From positions 62,001 to 126,000 of the forward strand of contig NZ_JAJSBI010000001.1 of the NCBI RefSeq assembly GCF_021261325.1: DNA of 64,000 bases, given 5' to 3'. The notes under the pieces are model-generated. The model did not search any database. It saw nothing but the letters and a program-made list of their open reading frames with translations, and was not told where the DNA came from. Both the position numbers and the translations under genes were made by a program. This stretch comes from Streptomyces guryensis (GTDB lineage: Bacteria > Actinomycetota > Actinomycetes > Streptomycetales > Streptomycetaceae). Positions 24,143 to 33,516 of the stretch are shown in pieces (within the stretch, counting starts at the first letter, position 1; every line of letters starts with the position of its first letter).

Positions 24143-25915
24143 CTATACCCCTGCGATGGGATTCTTCAGGTTGCCGATCAGATGGAGGGCCCCCGCCGGG
24201 TCCGCCAGGTCGACCATCTGCCTGTTGTTGCGCAACTGGAGCCGGTTGAGGCAGGACAGGGCGAACTCCGGGGCGAACATGTCGTACCGCTGGAACTTCT
24301 CGGTGAGTTCGGGCACCGACTCCTGGTACTCGCGGGTGACCTCCGCGACCGTCCGCCAGAAGTCGTCCTCCTCCAGGATCCCCTCGGTGGCGAGGTTCGC
24401 GGCGAGGAAGCGGAAGAAGCAGTCGAAGACATCCGTGAAGACGGACAGGAGCTTCTTGTCCTCGGGGACCTCCACGCGCAGCCGCTCGACCGTCGGCGGG
24501 AGCACCGCGTCCGGGTCCATGACGGCGATCTCCTCGGCGATGTCCTTGTAGATCGCGCGCTGCACGACCCCGTCCTTCAGGACCAGGATCACGTTCTCGC
24601 CGTGCGGCATGTAGACCAGGTCGTAGGCGTAGAAGCTGTGCAGGAGGGGCGTGAAGTACGCCCGCAGGTAGTGCCGCAGCCACTCCGTCGGCGCCAGGCC
24701 CGACTGCTCGACCAGCGCGCCCGCGAAGGACGCGCCCTCCTGGTCGACATGGACGAGACAGGCCATGGTGGCGAGCGACTCGCCGTCCCGGAGGCCGGGG
24801 ACCGGGCTCTCGCGCCACAGGGCCGCGAGCATCTTGCGGTACGGCGAGTAGCGGTCCGTCGCCTTCTCGTACTCCAGGTGCCGGTATCCGACGGCGGCCC
24901 GCTCGCGGATGATGGACAGGCCGGTGGACTTCAGCACCGGGTCGCCCTCGATCAGTTGGGCCAGCCAGTCGTTGATGGCGGGGGTGGCCTCCATGTAGGC
25001 GGCCGACAGTCCGCGCATGAAGCCCATGTTGAGGACCGACAGGGCGGTCTTCACATAGTGCTTCTCGGGGTGCGAGCTGTTGAAGAAGGTCCGGATGGAC
25101 TGCTGGGCCAGGTACTCGTCGTCGCCCTCGCCCAGGCACACCAGGTGCCGGCGCGCGACCTCGGCGGCGAAGGTGACGGTGAGCTTGTTCCACCACTGCC
25201 AGGGGTGGACGGGGATGAGGAGGTAGTCGGCGGGGTCCAGGCCCTGCTCGCGCAGGAGGCCGTGGAACCGCTCGACGGTCCGCTCGCCCAGCTCCTCCCG
25301 TACGAAGGTCTCGTACTCGATCCCGACGCCCGCGGTGAAGGCGGCGCGCGACCTGTGCGCGGCCAGCCACACCAGGCGGACCGGGCTCGCGGTCTCGGGG
25401 GCGTACGACAGGTACTCGTGGATGCCGAAGCCGAGCCGTCCGTTGTTCGCGACGAAGCAGGGGTGGCCCTCGGTCATACCGGTCTCGACGGCCTGGAAGC
25501 CGGAGCGGGTCAGCTCGGCGACCGGGATCTGCGGTTTGGCGAGCTTGTAGCAGGTGCCGGAGACGGTGGAGGAGATCTCCTCCAGATAGACGGGGAGGAC
25601 CTCGTCGCTCAGGCCCAGCGCTGTCCTCAGCTCGATGAAGAAGTCCAGGGCGGCGAGGGGGAGTTCGGTGCCGTCGCGGTGGCGGGTGATCGAGTCGGCG
25701 TCGACCTGCCAGTGGTCGAGGGCGCGGCGCGTGGCGGTGAAGCGGTAGCGGGTCAGGCCGTCGTCGCTGCGGACGACGTACCCGTTTTCGGCGGTGGCTT
25801 CCGGTGTGATGAGCCGCTCGTGCGCGAACTCGGCGAGCGCCTTGCGGATCAGCAGGCGGTTGGCCTTCTCCCAGCGTTCGGGGGAGAGGTGGGCGACGGC
25901 GTCGGCGAGGGTCAT
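24143..25915 (-). CDS. desD: DesD, NRPS-independent siderophore synthetase (IucA/IucC family)
   Basis: This is 590 residues, family length. It joins and cyclises hydroxamate units, N-hydroxy-N-succinyl- or acetyl-cadaverine, to desferrioxamine E or B using ATP. Typical motifs are HPCFVANNGRLGFG near residue 165, IPVHPWQWWNKL, and NSSHPEKHYVKTALSVLN, which shape the ATP and substrate sites. A second, C-terminal part contains YMPHGENVILVL. Its ATG overlaps the desC stop (ATGA). It is the last gene of desABCD; the strong hairpin at 24086 ends the operon. Expression follows the iron box before desA. Confidence 0.96.
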   Translation of the reverse strand: MTLADAVAHLSPERWEKANRLLIRKALAEFAHERLITPEATAENGYVVRSDDGLTRYRFTATRRALDHWQVDADSITRHRDGTELPLAALDFFIELRTALGLSDEVLPVYLEEISSTVSGTCYKLAKPQIPVAELTRSGFQAVETGMTEGHPCFVANNGRLGFGIHEYLSYAPETASPVRLVWLAAHRSRAAFTAGVGIEYETFVREELGERTVERFHGLLREQGLDPADYLLIPVHPWQWWNKLTVTFAAEVARRHLVCLGEGDDEYLAQQSIRTFFNSSHPEKHYVKTALSVLNMGFMRGLSAAYMEATPAINDWLAQLIEGDPVLKSTGLSIIRERAAVGYRHLEYEKATDRYSPYRKMLAALWRESPVPGLRDGESLATMACLVHVDQEGASFAGALVEQSGLAPTEWLRHYLRAYFTPLLHSFYAYDLVYMPHGENVILVLKDGVVQRAIYKDIAEEIAVMDPDAVLPPTVERLRVEVPEDKKLLSVFTDVFDCFFRFLAANLATEGILEEDDFWRTVAEVTREYQESVPELTEKFQRYDMFAPEFALSCLNRLQLRNNRQMVDLADPAGALHLIGNLKNPIAGV

Positions 25916-26451
25916 GAGGGCACCACCGTGTTCTCGAACTGTTCGCGCGTGCAGAAGCTCAGCAGCGCCTTCTTCTCCGGCTTGCGGATCTCGCGTTCGG
26001 GCACGAACCCGACGGCCTCGTTCAGGGCGTGGACGGCCTTGTTGGACACGTCCGGTTCGACGACGACGCGCCGCACCGCCGGGTCCTCGAAGAGGCGTGC
26101 CATCACGGCGGTGATGACGGACCGGGTGAAGCCGTGGACGGGTGTGTCGGTGGCGGGGGTCAGGAAGTGCATGCCGATGTCGCCCGGCTGCGGCTCGTAG
26201 AGGCCGACCAGCTCGCGGTGGGCGGGGTCGTAGTACTCCATCAGGAAGGCGGGTTCGCCGTCCCCGTCGAGCCCGAGCAGCGCGTGATGGTGCTCGTCGG
26301 CCGCGATCTCCATGTAGGCGCGCTCGACGTCCTCCGGTTTCGCGTCCTGCATCATCCAGAAGGCGGCCTTGGGGTGGGTGACCCAGGTGTGCAGGAGTCC
26401 GGCGTCGGTCAGCGGGTCGAGAGGGCGGAAGGTGAAGGCCGTGGGGCTCAT
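25912..26451 (-). CDS. desC: DesC, acyl-CoA:N-hydroxycadaverine acyltransferase
   Basis: This is 179 residues of the GNAT-related siderophore acyltransferase family. Early residues [20 protein letters not shown] and the central [14 protein letters not shown] and [18 protein letters not shown] match relatives such as IucB. It transfers succinyl or acetyl groups to N-hydroxycadaverine made by DesA and DesB. Start and stop overlap those of desB and desD by four bases each, so the three are tightly coupled. It acts in the cytoplasm. Confidence 0.95.
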   Translation of the reverse strand: MSPTAFTFRPLDPLTDAGLLHTWVTHPKAAFWMMQDAKPEDVERAYMEIAADEHHHALLGLDGDGEPAFLMEYYDPAHRELVGLYEPQPGDIGMHFLTPATDTPVHGFTRSVITAVMARLFEDPAVRRVVVEPDVSNKAVHALNEAVGFVPEREIRKPEKKALLSFCTREQFENTVVPS

Positions 26452-27731
26452 GCGGTGAACTCCTGGAACGCGATGGTCTTCTCGACCGGGTAGTACTCGG
26501 TGCCCAGCAGCTCGCGGATGATGTAGCTGTTGCGGTAGGCGCCCATGCCCAGGTCGGGGCTGGTGATGCCGTGGGTGTGCACGCCGGCGTTCTGCAGGAA
26601 GACGCCCCGGCCGGTGGTGTCGATGGAGTAGTTGCGGGCGACGTCGAAGTTGCCGTGCGCGTCGTAGAGCAGCCGGTCCCGTACGGGCTTCAGGAACTCC
26701 GGCTCGGCGTACCGGTAGCCGGTGGCCAGGATCAGCCCCTCGGACTCGATCTCGTAGTCCTTCTCCTGCTCCTCCTGGCGGAAGGAGAGCGTGTACGCGC
26801 CGTCCTCGTGACGCGCGCTGTTCAGCGAGGAGTTGGTGAGCAGGCGGGTGGGCACGGGACCGCCGAGGTTCTTCTGGTAGAGCAGGTCGAAGATCTCGTT
26901 GATCAGGTCGCCGTCGATGCCCTTGAACAGGCCTTTCTGCTCAGCCGTGAGCCGGTACCGGGTGGCCTCCGGCAGCTCCCGGTAGTAGTCGATGTACTCC
27001 GGGGAGGTCATCTCCAGCGTGAGCTTCGTGTATTCGAGGGGGAAGAAGCGCGGGGAGCGGGTGACCCAGTTCAGCCGGTAGCCGTGGACGTCGATCTCGC
27101 TGAGCAGGTCGTGGTAGATCTCGGCGGCGGACTGCCCGGAGCCGACCAGCGTGATCGACTCCTTGCGCTGCAGCTCCGCCTTGTGCTGCACATAGCGGGA
27201 GTTGTGGATGAAGTCGCCGCCCAGGTCCCGGCAGGACTCGGGGATGTGCGGCGGGGTGCCCGTGCCCAGGACGAGGTGGCGGGCGCGGTAGACGTCTTGG
27301 CCCTCGGTGCGGACGAGGTAGTGCTCGGCCTCTTCGTCGTACGTCACCTCGGTGACCGTCGTACCGAAGCGGACGCCGGTCAGGTTGTGCGCGGCCCAGC
27401 GGCAGTAGTCGTCGTACTCGACGCGGAGGGGGTAGAAGGTCTCGCGGATGTAGAACGAGTACAGCCGGCCCTTCTCCTTGAGGTAGTTGAGGAAGGAGTA
27501 CGGCGAGGTCGGGTCGGCGAGGGTGACCAGGTCCGACATGAACGGGGTCTGGAGGTGGGCGCCGTCCAGGAACATGCCCGCGTGCCACTCGAAGTCCGGC
27601 TTCGACTCCAGGAAGACGCCGTCGAGCTCGGCGATCGGCTCGGTCAGACAGGCCAGGCCGAGGTTGAACGGGCCGAGTCCGATCCCCACGAAGTCATGGG
27701 TTCTGGTCGGGTTTTCAGGACGCGCGGTCAA
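26448..27731 (-). CDS. desB: DesB, FAD-dependent cadaverine N-monooxygenase
   Basis: This is 427 residues of the lysine/ornithine N-monooxygenase family. The FAD site is [13 protein letters not shown] at about residue 13, the NADPH site [13 protein letters not shown] near 195-207, and the ATGYR motif is [14 protein letters not shown] near 335. It hydroxylates cadaverine using NADPH and oxygen. The reading frame opens at TTG 27731 after GGGAGAG; a GTG 15 codons later would remove the front of the FAD loop and is unlikely. It overlaps the desA end by 17 bases. Confidence 0.95.
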   Translation of the reverse strand: MTARPENPTRTHDFVGIGLGPFNLGLACLTEPIAELDGVFLESKPDFEWHAGMFLDGAHLQTPFMSDLVTLADPTSPYSFLNYLKEKGRLYSFYIRETFYPLRVEYDDYCRWAAHNLTGVRFGTTVTEVTYDEEAEHYLVRTEGQDVYRARHLVLGTGTPPHIPESCRDLGGDFIHNSRYVQHKAELQRKESITLVGSGQSAAEIYHDLLSEIDVHGYRLNWVTRSPRFFPLEYTKLTLEMTSPEYIDYYRELPEATRYRLTAEQKGLFKGIDGDLINEIFDLLYQKNLGGPVPTRLLTNSSLNSARHEDGAYTLSFRQEEQEKDYEIESEGLILATGYRYAEPEFLKPVRDRLLYDAHGNFDVARNYSIDTTGRGVFLQNAGVHTHGITSPDLGMGAYRNSYIIRELLGTEYYPVEKTIAFQEFTA

Positions 27732-29157
27732 GGGACTCTCCCAGGTACTGCTCGGCGTGGCCGGCTATCAGGTCGAGGACGGCGGCGATGTCGTCGGTCG
27801 TCGTCTCGGGGTTGAGCAGGGTGAACTTCAGGTAGTGGCGGCCGCCCACCTTGGTGCCCGCGACCACCGCGTCACCGGAGGCGAACAGGGCCCCCCGGGC
27901 ATACAGGTTGGCGCGGTCGATCTCGGCCGGGTCGGTGACCGCGGCCGGGATGTAGCGGAAGACGAGGGTGGAGAGGCCGGGCTCCACGACGACGTCGTAG
28001 CGCGGGTCGGCGGCGAGCAGCTTCCAGCCCTCGGCGGCCAGGTCGCACACCTCGTCGAAGAGCTGACCGATCCCGTCGGCGCCCATCACGCGCAGCGTCA
28101 TCCACAGCTTGAGAGCGTCGAAGCGGCGGGTGGTCTGCAGGGACTTGTCGACCTGGTTGGGGATGCGCTCGGTGACCATACGGCGCGGGTTCAGGTACTC
28201 GGCGTGGTAGGTCGCGTGGCGCAGGGTCGAGGCGTCCCGGACCAGCACGGCGGACGAACTCACCGGCTGGAAGAAGGACTTGTGGTAGTCGACGGTGACC
28301 GAGTCGGCGCGCTCGATGCCCTCGATGCGGTCCCGGTACCTGAGCGAGGCGAGCAGCCCGCAGCCGTACGCAGCGTCCACGTGCAGCCAGGCGCCGAACC
28401 GGGCGCACAGTTCGGCGACCTCGGGCAGCGGGTCGATGGAGCCGAAGTCGGTGGTGCCCGCGGTGGCGACGACGGCCATGGGGACCAGGCCGTCCCTCTT
28501 GCAGCGCTCCAGCTCCCGGGCGAGGGCGACGGTCTGCATCCGCTTGTCGTGGTCGACGGGGATCGGCACCACCGAGTCCTGCCCGAGGCCCAGCAGTTTC
28601 GCGGACTTCTTCACGCTGAAGTGGCTTGCCTCGGAGGTGAAGACACGCAGTTTCGCCGGGGAGTCGCTCTTGGCCTCCTCGCGGGCCAGCAGCAGCGCCT
28701 GCAGGTTGGACTGGGTGCCTCCGGAGGTGAACACACCGTCGGCGTTCTCGCCCAGCCCGATGCGGGCGGTCGTCCAGTCGATGAGCCTGCGCTCGATCAG
28801 GGTGCCGCCGGCCGACTGGTCCCAGGTGTCCAGGGAGGAGTTGACGGCGGACAGGACGGCCTCGCCGAGCACTGCCGGGATGACGACCGGGCAGTTGAGG
28901 TGGGCGAGGTAGCGGGGGTGGTGGAAGTAGACCGCGTCGCGGAGGTAGACGTCCTCCAGCTCGTCCAGGACCGCACTGGTGTCGCCGAGCGGCCGGTCGA
29001 GGTCGATGGCGTCGATCCGGGGAGTGAGGGCGTCGACGGTGACACCGGTGAACGGACGGTCGGTGGTGGCGAGTTTGGCCGCCACCCGCTCGACTCCTTC
29101 GGTCACGGAGCGGCGGTAGTGCTCCGCGGTCAGGTCATTGAGCAGGTGCGAGCGCAT
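27715..29157 (-). CDS. desA: DesA, PLP-dependent lysine decarboxylase
   Basis: This is 480 residues of group II decarboxylases. PLP Lys293 lies in [11 protein letters not shown], with the PLP-contacting [11 protein letters not shown] about 30 residues before and [16 protein letters not shown] near 142. It converts lysine to cadaverine, committing it to desferrioxamine. GGAGG lies 7 bases before ATG 29157. It is the first gene of desABCD; an iron box ends 62 bases upstream, so iron-loaded DmdR1/IdeR should repress the whole operon. Confidence 0.96.
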   Translation of the reverse strand: MRSHLLNDLTAEHYRRSVTEGVERVAAKLATTDRPFTGVTVDALTPRIDAIDLDRPLGDTSAVLDELEDVYLRDAVYFHHPRYLAHLNCPVVIPAVLGEAVLSAVNSSLDTWDQSAGGTLIERRLIDWTTARIGLGENADGVFTSGGTQSNLQALLLAREEAKSDSPAKLRVFTSEASHFSVKKSAKLLGLGQDSVVPIPVDHDKRMQTVALARELERCKRDGLVPMAVVATAGTTDFGSIDPLPEVAELCARFGAWLHVDAAYGCGLLASLRYRDRIEGIERADSVTVDYHKSFFQPVSSSAVLVRDASTLRHATYHAEYLNPRRMVTERIPNQVDKSLQTTRRFDALKLWMTLRVMGADGIGQLFDEVCDLAAEGWKLLAADPRYDVVVEPGLSTLVFRYIPAAVTDPAEIDRANLYARGALFASGDAVVAGTKVGGRHYLKFTLLNPETTTDDIAAVLDLIAGHAEQYLGESLDRAS

Positions 29158-29218
29158 GGGGGGTCCTCCGGTGGGGACAGTCCGGGCGGGGACGAGGGAC
29201 GAGGTTGGCCCGATGGAT

Positions 29219-29237
29219 TTAGGTAAGGCTAACCTAA
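29219..29237. promoter_or_regulatory. Iron box (DmdR1/IdeR operator) before desABCD
   Basis: TTAGGTAAGGCTAACCTAA differs at one position from the 19-base palindrome TTAGGTTAGGCTAACCTAA. It lies 62 bases before the desA ATG, between the SIP gene and desA. Confidence 0.93.
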
Positions 29238-29275
29238 CTTTATTGGGTTTGATCCCGCCCCTCCCGTGACCGCCG

Positions 29276-30109
29276 TCACTCCTGTTCGCGCAACTGCTCC
29301 TCGCTCAGGCCCTGTCGCCAGTAGCCGACGAAGGTGACCCGCCGCCGGTCGATGCCGTGCTCCCTGACGAGTTGCCGGCGCAGCTGCTTCACGCTCCCGC
29401 TCTCGCCCGCGATCCAGGCGTACGGGCGCTCGGCGGGCGGGAACCGGTCGGTGCGCAGGGCGTCGAGGGCCATGGGGGACCCCTCGACGCCGCCCGCGTC
29501 CCGGACCAGCCAGGTGATCTCGGCGTCGGCGCCGGTCGCCAGGTCCTGGATGTCCCCGGCGTCGCGCACCTCCAGCCAGACCCGGGCACGGGCGCCGGCC
29601 GGCAGCGACTCCAGGATCGCCGAGACGGCCGGAACGGCGGTCTCGTCCCCCCAGATCAGCATCAGATCGGTGTCCGCGGGCGGCCGGAACCGGATCGCCC
29701 GGTTGTCCGCGACCGCGGGCCCGAGCAGCACGACACGATCACCTGCGGCGGCCTCCGCGGCCCACCGTGAGGCCGGGCCCGCCGGGGTGTGCAGGACGAA
29801 GTCGATGTCGATCTCGTCGGGGTCGCGGCGCAACGCCCGCAGCGTGTACGAACGCATCACCGCCCGCACGTCGTCCGGCAGTTCACGCCATGCCTGCCAC
29901 CACCCGTCACCCAGCTCGTACGGTACGGCGGGCTCGCTCTGCCCGGGATGCGGCAGGAACAGCGACAGGGACTGGTCGCGTCCGTCGGAGGAGAAGTTCC
30001 GCAGGTCGTCCCCGCCGAAGGTCACCCGCACCAGAGACGGCCCGAGCCGCCTCGTCCGTACGACCTGGAGGGCAAAGAAACGGAAGGGGGCGGCTACGGC
30101 GGTGGTCAC
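29276..30109 (-). CDS. desF: Siderophore-interacting FAD reductase (ViuB/SIP family; DesF)
   Basis: This is 277 residues from GTG 30109 with GGGAG about 6 bases before. The N-terminal FAD-binding beta-barrel includes RSYTLRALRRDPDEIDIDFV-like residues (MRSYTLRALRRD). The C-terminal half has the family-specific LMLIWGDETAVPAVSAIL and YAWIAGESGSVKQLRR motifs. It should reduce ferric ferrioxamine in the cytoplasm to release iron. It lies between desE and desA on the same strand. No clear iron box lies directly before it, so it may be read through from desE. Confidence 0.92.
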   Translation of the reverse strand: MTTAVAAPFRFFALQVVRTRRLGPSLVRVTFGGDDLRNFSSDGRDQSLSLFLPHPGQSEPAVPYELGDGWWQAWRELPDDVRAVMRSYTLRALRRDPDEIDIDFVLHTPAGPASRWAAEAAAGDRVVLLGPAVADNRAIRFRPPADTDLMLIWGDETAVPAVSAILESLPAGARARVWLEVRDAGDIQDLATGADAEITWLVRDAGGVEGSPMALDALRTDRFPPAERPYAWIAGESGSVKQLRRQLVREHGIDRRRVTFVGYWRQGLSEEQLREQE

Positions 30110-30138
30110 ATGTGCTCCCTGGGTCGACGCGCGCCATA

Positions 30139-30166
30139 AGGGGCGCGGGGAACTGCGCGACCAGCC
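30139..30166 (+). repeat. 28-base dispersed repeat, copy 2
   Basis: It is identical to 24032-24059 but on the opposite strand, and sits in the 126-base gap between the reductase gene and desE. The flanking 5' arm GCGCGCC-ataa-GGGGCGCG can form a small hairpin. Confidence 0.8.
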
Positions 30167-30235
30167 ACGACGGACCCGCAGTTCATCACGGTGTGGTGGG
30201 CCTGTGGCGCTGGACCGGCTCTTCCGGCGCAGCGC

Positions 30236-31282
30236 CTAGCCGACCTTCTTCGCGTTCTCCAACGCCTCGGCGAGGTTGGTGAGAAGCGGCGTGCACTTGT
30301 CGTACGACAGAATCGGTTCGGGCGACCGCGAGATGACCTGCCCGGCCCTGACCGCCGGCAGCTTCTTCCATGTGGCCTTGGTGATGGCGCCCGGCTGAAT
30401 GGCCGAGGACCGGTCGTCCATCATGATGACGTCGGCCTTGTACTTGTCGACGTTCTCCCAGCTCAGCGTCTCGAACCAGCCGCCGGTCGCCTTCTTGGCC
30501 GACTCCGTGGGCTCGACGAAGTTCACGCCGAGGGCCTTGAAGTACTCCAGGTCGACGGAGAGGTTGGTGCCCGAGACGTAGAACGCCGTGTCCGCCGCCG
30601 AACCGGCCAGCACCTTGAGGTCGGGGTGTGCCCTGGCGGCCTTGCGCAGCCGCTCGGAGGCGTCCTCGAAGCGCTTCTTCGCGCCGGTGACCTTGGTGGA
30701 CTCCATGTCCGCGCCGAGCGATCGGGCGAGTTCGGCCATCCGCTGGAGGGGGGCGGTGAGTTGGCGGTCGTAGACCGAGATGGCGACGCTCGGCGCGAGC
30801 TTGGCGATCTTCGCGGCGGATGCCACGGGGACGTACCAGAGGGAGCCGGCACTGTCGAAGGTCGTCGTGATGAGGACCTCGGGGCCGAAGGCGGCGTACT
30901 CCTCGATGTTGAACTGGTCGAACTTGTTGCCGAAGATCGTCAGCTTGCTGACGTCCATGTCGCCGGCCTGCACGTCGGCCTTGCCGTCCGCGGTCCTGGT
31001 CGGGCCGAAGACGCCCTTGACCTCGATGCCGTAGTCGTGGAGCGCGGCGGCGACGCCGGTGAACGCGACGATCCTCGTGGGGATCGCGTCCAGCTTCACG
31101 GTGGTACCGCGATCGTCCTTGAACGACCAGGGACCGGACTTGGCGGCTGTCGTCTCCTCGCGCGAGCCCTCGCTGCCGGAGCCTCCGTCACCGCAGGCCG
31201 CGAGCGCGACGCCGAGGCCGAGGGCGCCGCCCGTGGCGAGGATGCCGCGTCGGGTCGGATGGGTGGCTGTGGCGTTGGACAT
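30236..31282 (-). CDS. desE: DesE, ferrioxamine-binding lipoprotein
   Basis: This is 348 residues from ATG 31282. An upstream in-frame start at 31324 would place extra residues before the signal and overlap the promoter. Residues 1-30 carry a twin arginine (TRRGILATGG) and the lipobox ALAAC with Cys30, so it is an exported lipoprotein. The body is a type III (FhuD/BtuF-like) siderophore-binding fold, with RIVAFTG near residue 80. It delivers ferrioxamine to an ABC importer encoded elsewhere. An iron box lies 50 bases upstream. Confidence 0.94.
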   Translation of the reverse strand: MSNATATHPTRRGILATGGALGLGVALAACGDGGSGSEGSREETTAAKSGPWSFKDDRGTTVKLDAIPTRIVAFTGVAAALHDYGIEVKGVFGPTRTADGKADVQAGDMDVSKLTIFGNKFDQFNIEEYAAFGPEVLITTTFDSAGSLWYVPVASAAKIAKLAPSVAISVYDRQLTAPLQRMAELARSLGADMESTKVTGAKKRFEDASERLRKAARAHPDLKVLAGSAADTAFYVSGTNLSVDLEYFKALGVNFVEPTESAKKATGGWFETLSWENVDKYKADVIMMDDRSSAIQPGAITKATWKKLPAVRAGQVISRSPEPILSYDKCTPLLTNLAEALENAKKVG

Positions 31283-31331
31283 GCTGTGGCTGCTTTCGAA
31301 CGGGGCGGAACGCCCGCCGGACAAGTCGAAT

Positions 31332-31350
31332 GTAGGTTAGCCTAACCTTA
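31332..31350. promoter_or_regulatory. Iron box before desE
   Basis: On the minus strand this reads TAAGGTTAGGCTAACCTAC, 17 of 19 matches to the DmdR1/IdeR palindrome. It lies 50 bases before the desE start. Confidence 0.88.
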
Positions 31351-31423
31351 CTCGATGTCCAGGGGGTGGGCGTTCCGGGCCCGCATCTGCAAGCGGCCCG
31401 TGAGCCGCGGAGCTGTGGCCCCG

Positions 31424-32584
31424 TCAGCCCGTCAGCCCCAACTCCCGTGCGATCAGCATCCGTTGGACCTCGCTGGTGCCCTCGCCGATCTCCAGGATCT
31501 TGGAGTCGCGCCACATACGGGCCACCGGGTACTCGTTCATGAAGCCGTAGCCGCCGTGGATCTGCGTGGCCTCGCGCGCGTTGTCGACGGCGACGGTGGA
31601 GGAGTGGAGCTTGGCGAGCGCGGCCTCCTTCTTGAAGGGGGCGCCGCTCACCAGCCGGGCGGCCGCGTCACGCCAGGCCAGACGGGCGGTGTGGGCCTTC
31701 ATCTCCATGTCGGCGATCTTGAACTGGATGGCCTGGTTGGCGCCGATGGGACGGCCGAAGGCGTGCCGTTCCTTCGCGTACTTCACCGACTCGTCCACGC
31801 AGCCCTGGGCGAGCCCGGTCGCAAGAGCCGCGATGGCGACACGGCCCTCGTCGAGGATGCGCAGGAACTGGGCGTAACCGCGGCCCTTCTCGCCGAGCAG
31901 GTTGGCCGCCGGGACGCGGACGTCGGAGAAGGACAGCTCCCGGGTGTCCGAGGCGTTCCAGCCGACCTTCGAGTACGGGGCCGCCACCGTGAAGCCTGCG
32001 GTGCCGGACGGGACGATGATCGATGAGATCAGCGGCCTGCCGTCCGGCTTGCGACCGGTCACCGCCGTCACCGTGACCAACCCCGTTATGTCCGTACCCG
32101 AGTTGGTGATGAAGCACTTGGTCCCGTTGATCACCCACTCGTCCGTCGACTCGTCGAGGCGGGCCGTCGTACGGGTGGCTCCGGCGTCGCTGCCGCCGTC
32201 GGGCTCGGTGAGGCCGAAGGCGCCGAGGATCTCGCCCGAGCAGAGGCGCGGCAGCCACTCCTGTTTCTGTGCCTCGGTGCCGAAGAGGTGGATCGGCATG
32301 GCGCCCAGGGAGACACCGGCCTCCAGGGTGATGGCCACGGACGAGTCCACGCGGGCCAGCTCCTCCAGCGCCACGCCCAGCGCCAGATAGTCGCCGCCCA
32401 TGCCGCCGTACTCCTCGGGGAACGGCAGCCCGAACAGGCCCATGCGGCCCATCTCGCGGACGATCTCGTACGGGAACTCGTGGTGCTCGTAGAACTCGCC
32501 GATCTTGGGTGCCACGACGTCGTGCGCGAACTCCTCGACCGTACGGCGGAGTTCCTCCAGCTCGGGTGAGAGTCGGTAGTCCAT
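31424..32584 (-). CDS. acdH: Acyl-CoA dehydrogenase (isovaleryl-CoA type likely)
   Basis: This is 386 residues from ATG 32584 (MDYRLSPELEELRRTVEEFA). The acyl-CoA dehydrogenase signatures AFGLTEPDGGSDAGA and QIHGGYGFMNEYPVARMWRD are present. YAQFLRILDEGRVAIAALA carries Glu in the region where isovaleryl-type enzymes place their base. It starts 8 bases after the HMG-CoA lyase stop, as the last gene of the operon. With the two methylcrotonyl-CoA carboxylase subunits it should oxidise isovaleryl-CoA from leucine to 3-methylcrotonyl-CoA. Substrate is inferred from context. Confidence 0.88.
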   Translation of the reverse strand: MDYRLSPELEELRRTVEEFAHDVVAPKIGEFYEHHEFPYEIVREMGRMGLFGLPFPEEYGGMGGDYLALGVALEELARVDSSVAITLEAGVSLGAMPIHLFGTEAQKQEWLPRLCSGEILGAFGLTEPDGGSDAGATRTTARLDESTDEWVINGTKCFITNSGTDITGLVTVTAVTGRKPDGRPLISSIIVPSGTAGFTVAAPYSKVGWNASDTRELSFSDVRVPAANLLGEKGRGYAQFLRILDEGRVAIAALATGLAQGCVDESVKYAKERHAFGRPIGANQAIQFKIADMEMKAHTARLAWRDAAARLVSGAPFKKEAALAKLHSSTVAVDNAREATQIHGGYGFMNEYPVARMWRDSKILEIGEGTSEVQRMLIARELGLTG

Positions 32585-32592
32585 GGCTGTGA

Positions 32593-33516
32593 TCACTGCT
32601 CCTGGTGGGAGAGGGCTCGGACGGTGCGGGACGGGCTGGGTCGGCCCAGTTGTTCGGCCATCCACACGCTGGTGGCGACGAGGCGGCCGAGGTCGACTCC
32701 GGTGTGGATGCCGAGACCCTGAAGCATCCACACGAGGTCTTCGGTGGCGAGGTTGCCGGTGGCGGACTTGGCGTACGGGCAGCCACCGAGTCCGCCGGCG
32801 GAGGCGTCGACCGTGGTGACGCCGTGCTGGAGGGCGGCCAGCGTGTTGGCGAGGGCCTGGCCGTAGGTGTCGTGGAAGTGGACGCCCACCCGCTCGACGG
32901 GGACGTCCAGTTCGGTCAGCAGGGCTCGTACGTGACCCGGCGTCGCGACCCCGATCGTGTCGCCCAGGCTCAGTTCGTCACAGCCCATGTCGAGCAGGGC
33001 CCTGCAGACCCGGACGACCTGGGGGATCGGGACCGCTCCCTCCCAGGGATCGCCGAAGCACATGGAGAGGTAGCCGCGGACATGGACCTGCTGGGACTTG
33101 GCGCGGGCCACCACCGGCTCGAACATGGCCAGCGCCTCGTCCACCGTGCGGTTGAGGTTGGCCTTGGCGAAGGACTCGGTGGCGCTGGCGAACACGGCGA
33201 CCCGGCGGGCCCCCAGCGCCAGGGCACGGTCCAGGCCGCGTTCGTTCGGCACGAGCACCGGAAGGTCTGCCGGGAGCTCGGAGATCTGCGGGAACAGCTG
33301 CTCCGCGTCGGCGAGTTGGGGCACCCACTTCGGATGCACGAAGCTCGTCGCCTCGATCGTCGTGAGCCCCGCGTCGGCCAGGCGGCGGACGAACTCCGCC
33401 TTCACCTCCGTCGGCACCGTCGACTTCTCGTTCTGGAGGCCGTCACGGGCGCCGACCTCGTGGATGCGGACGCGGGCCGGCAGGCCGGCAGCCGGTACGG
33501 CCATGGGCAGCGTCAT
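32593..33516 (-). CDS. Hydroxymethylglutaryl-CoA lyase
   Basis: This is 307 residues from ATG 33516, with AGGAGGAG just before and the start overlapping the carboxylase stop as ATGA. It is a DRE-TIM barrel enzyme: [14 protein letters not shown] at residues 17-30 gives the catalytic Arg-Asp and metal site, [14 protein letters not shown] the metal His pair, and [15 protein letters not shown] the conserved cysteine loop. It splits HMG-CoA to acetoacetate and acetyl-CoA, the last step of leucine breakdown. Confidence 0.95.
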   Translation of the reverse strand: MTLPMAVPAAGLPARVRIHEVGARDGLQNEKSTVPTEVKAEFVRRLADAGLTTIEATSFVHPKWVPQLADAEQLFPQISELPADLPVLVPNERGLDRALALGARRVAVFASATESFAKANLNRTVDEALAMFEPVVARAKSQQVHVRGYLSMCFGDPWEGAVPIPQVVRVCRALLDMGCDELSLGDTIGVATPGHVRALLTELDVPVERVGVHFHDTYGQALANTLAALQHGVTTVDASAGGLGGCPYAKSATGNLATEDLVWMLQGLGIHTGVDLGRLVATSVWMAEQLGRPSPSRTVRALSHQEQ

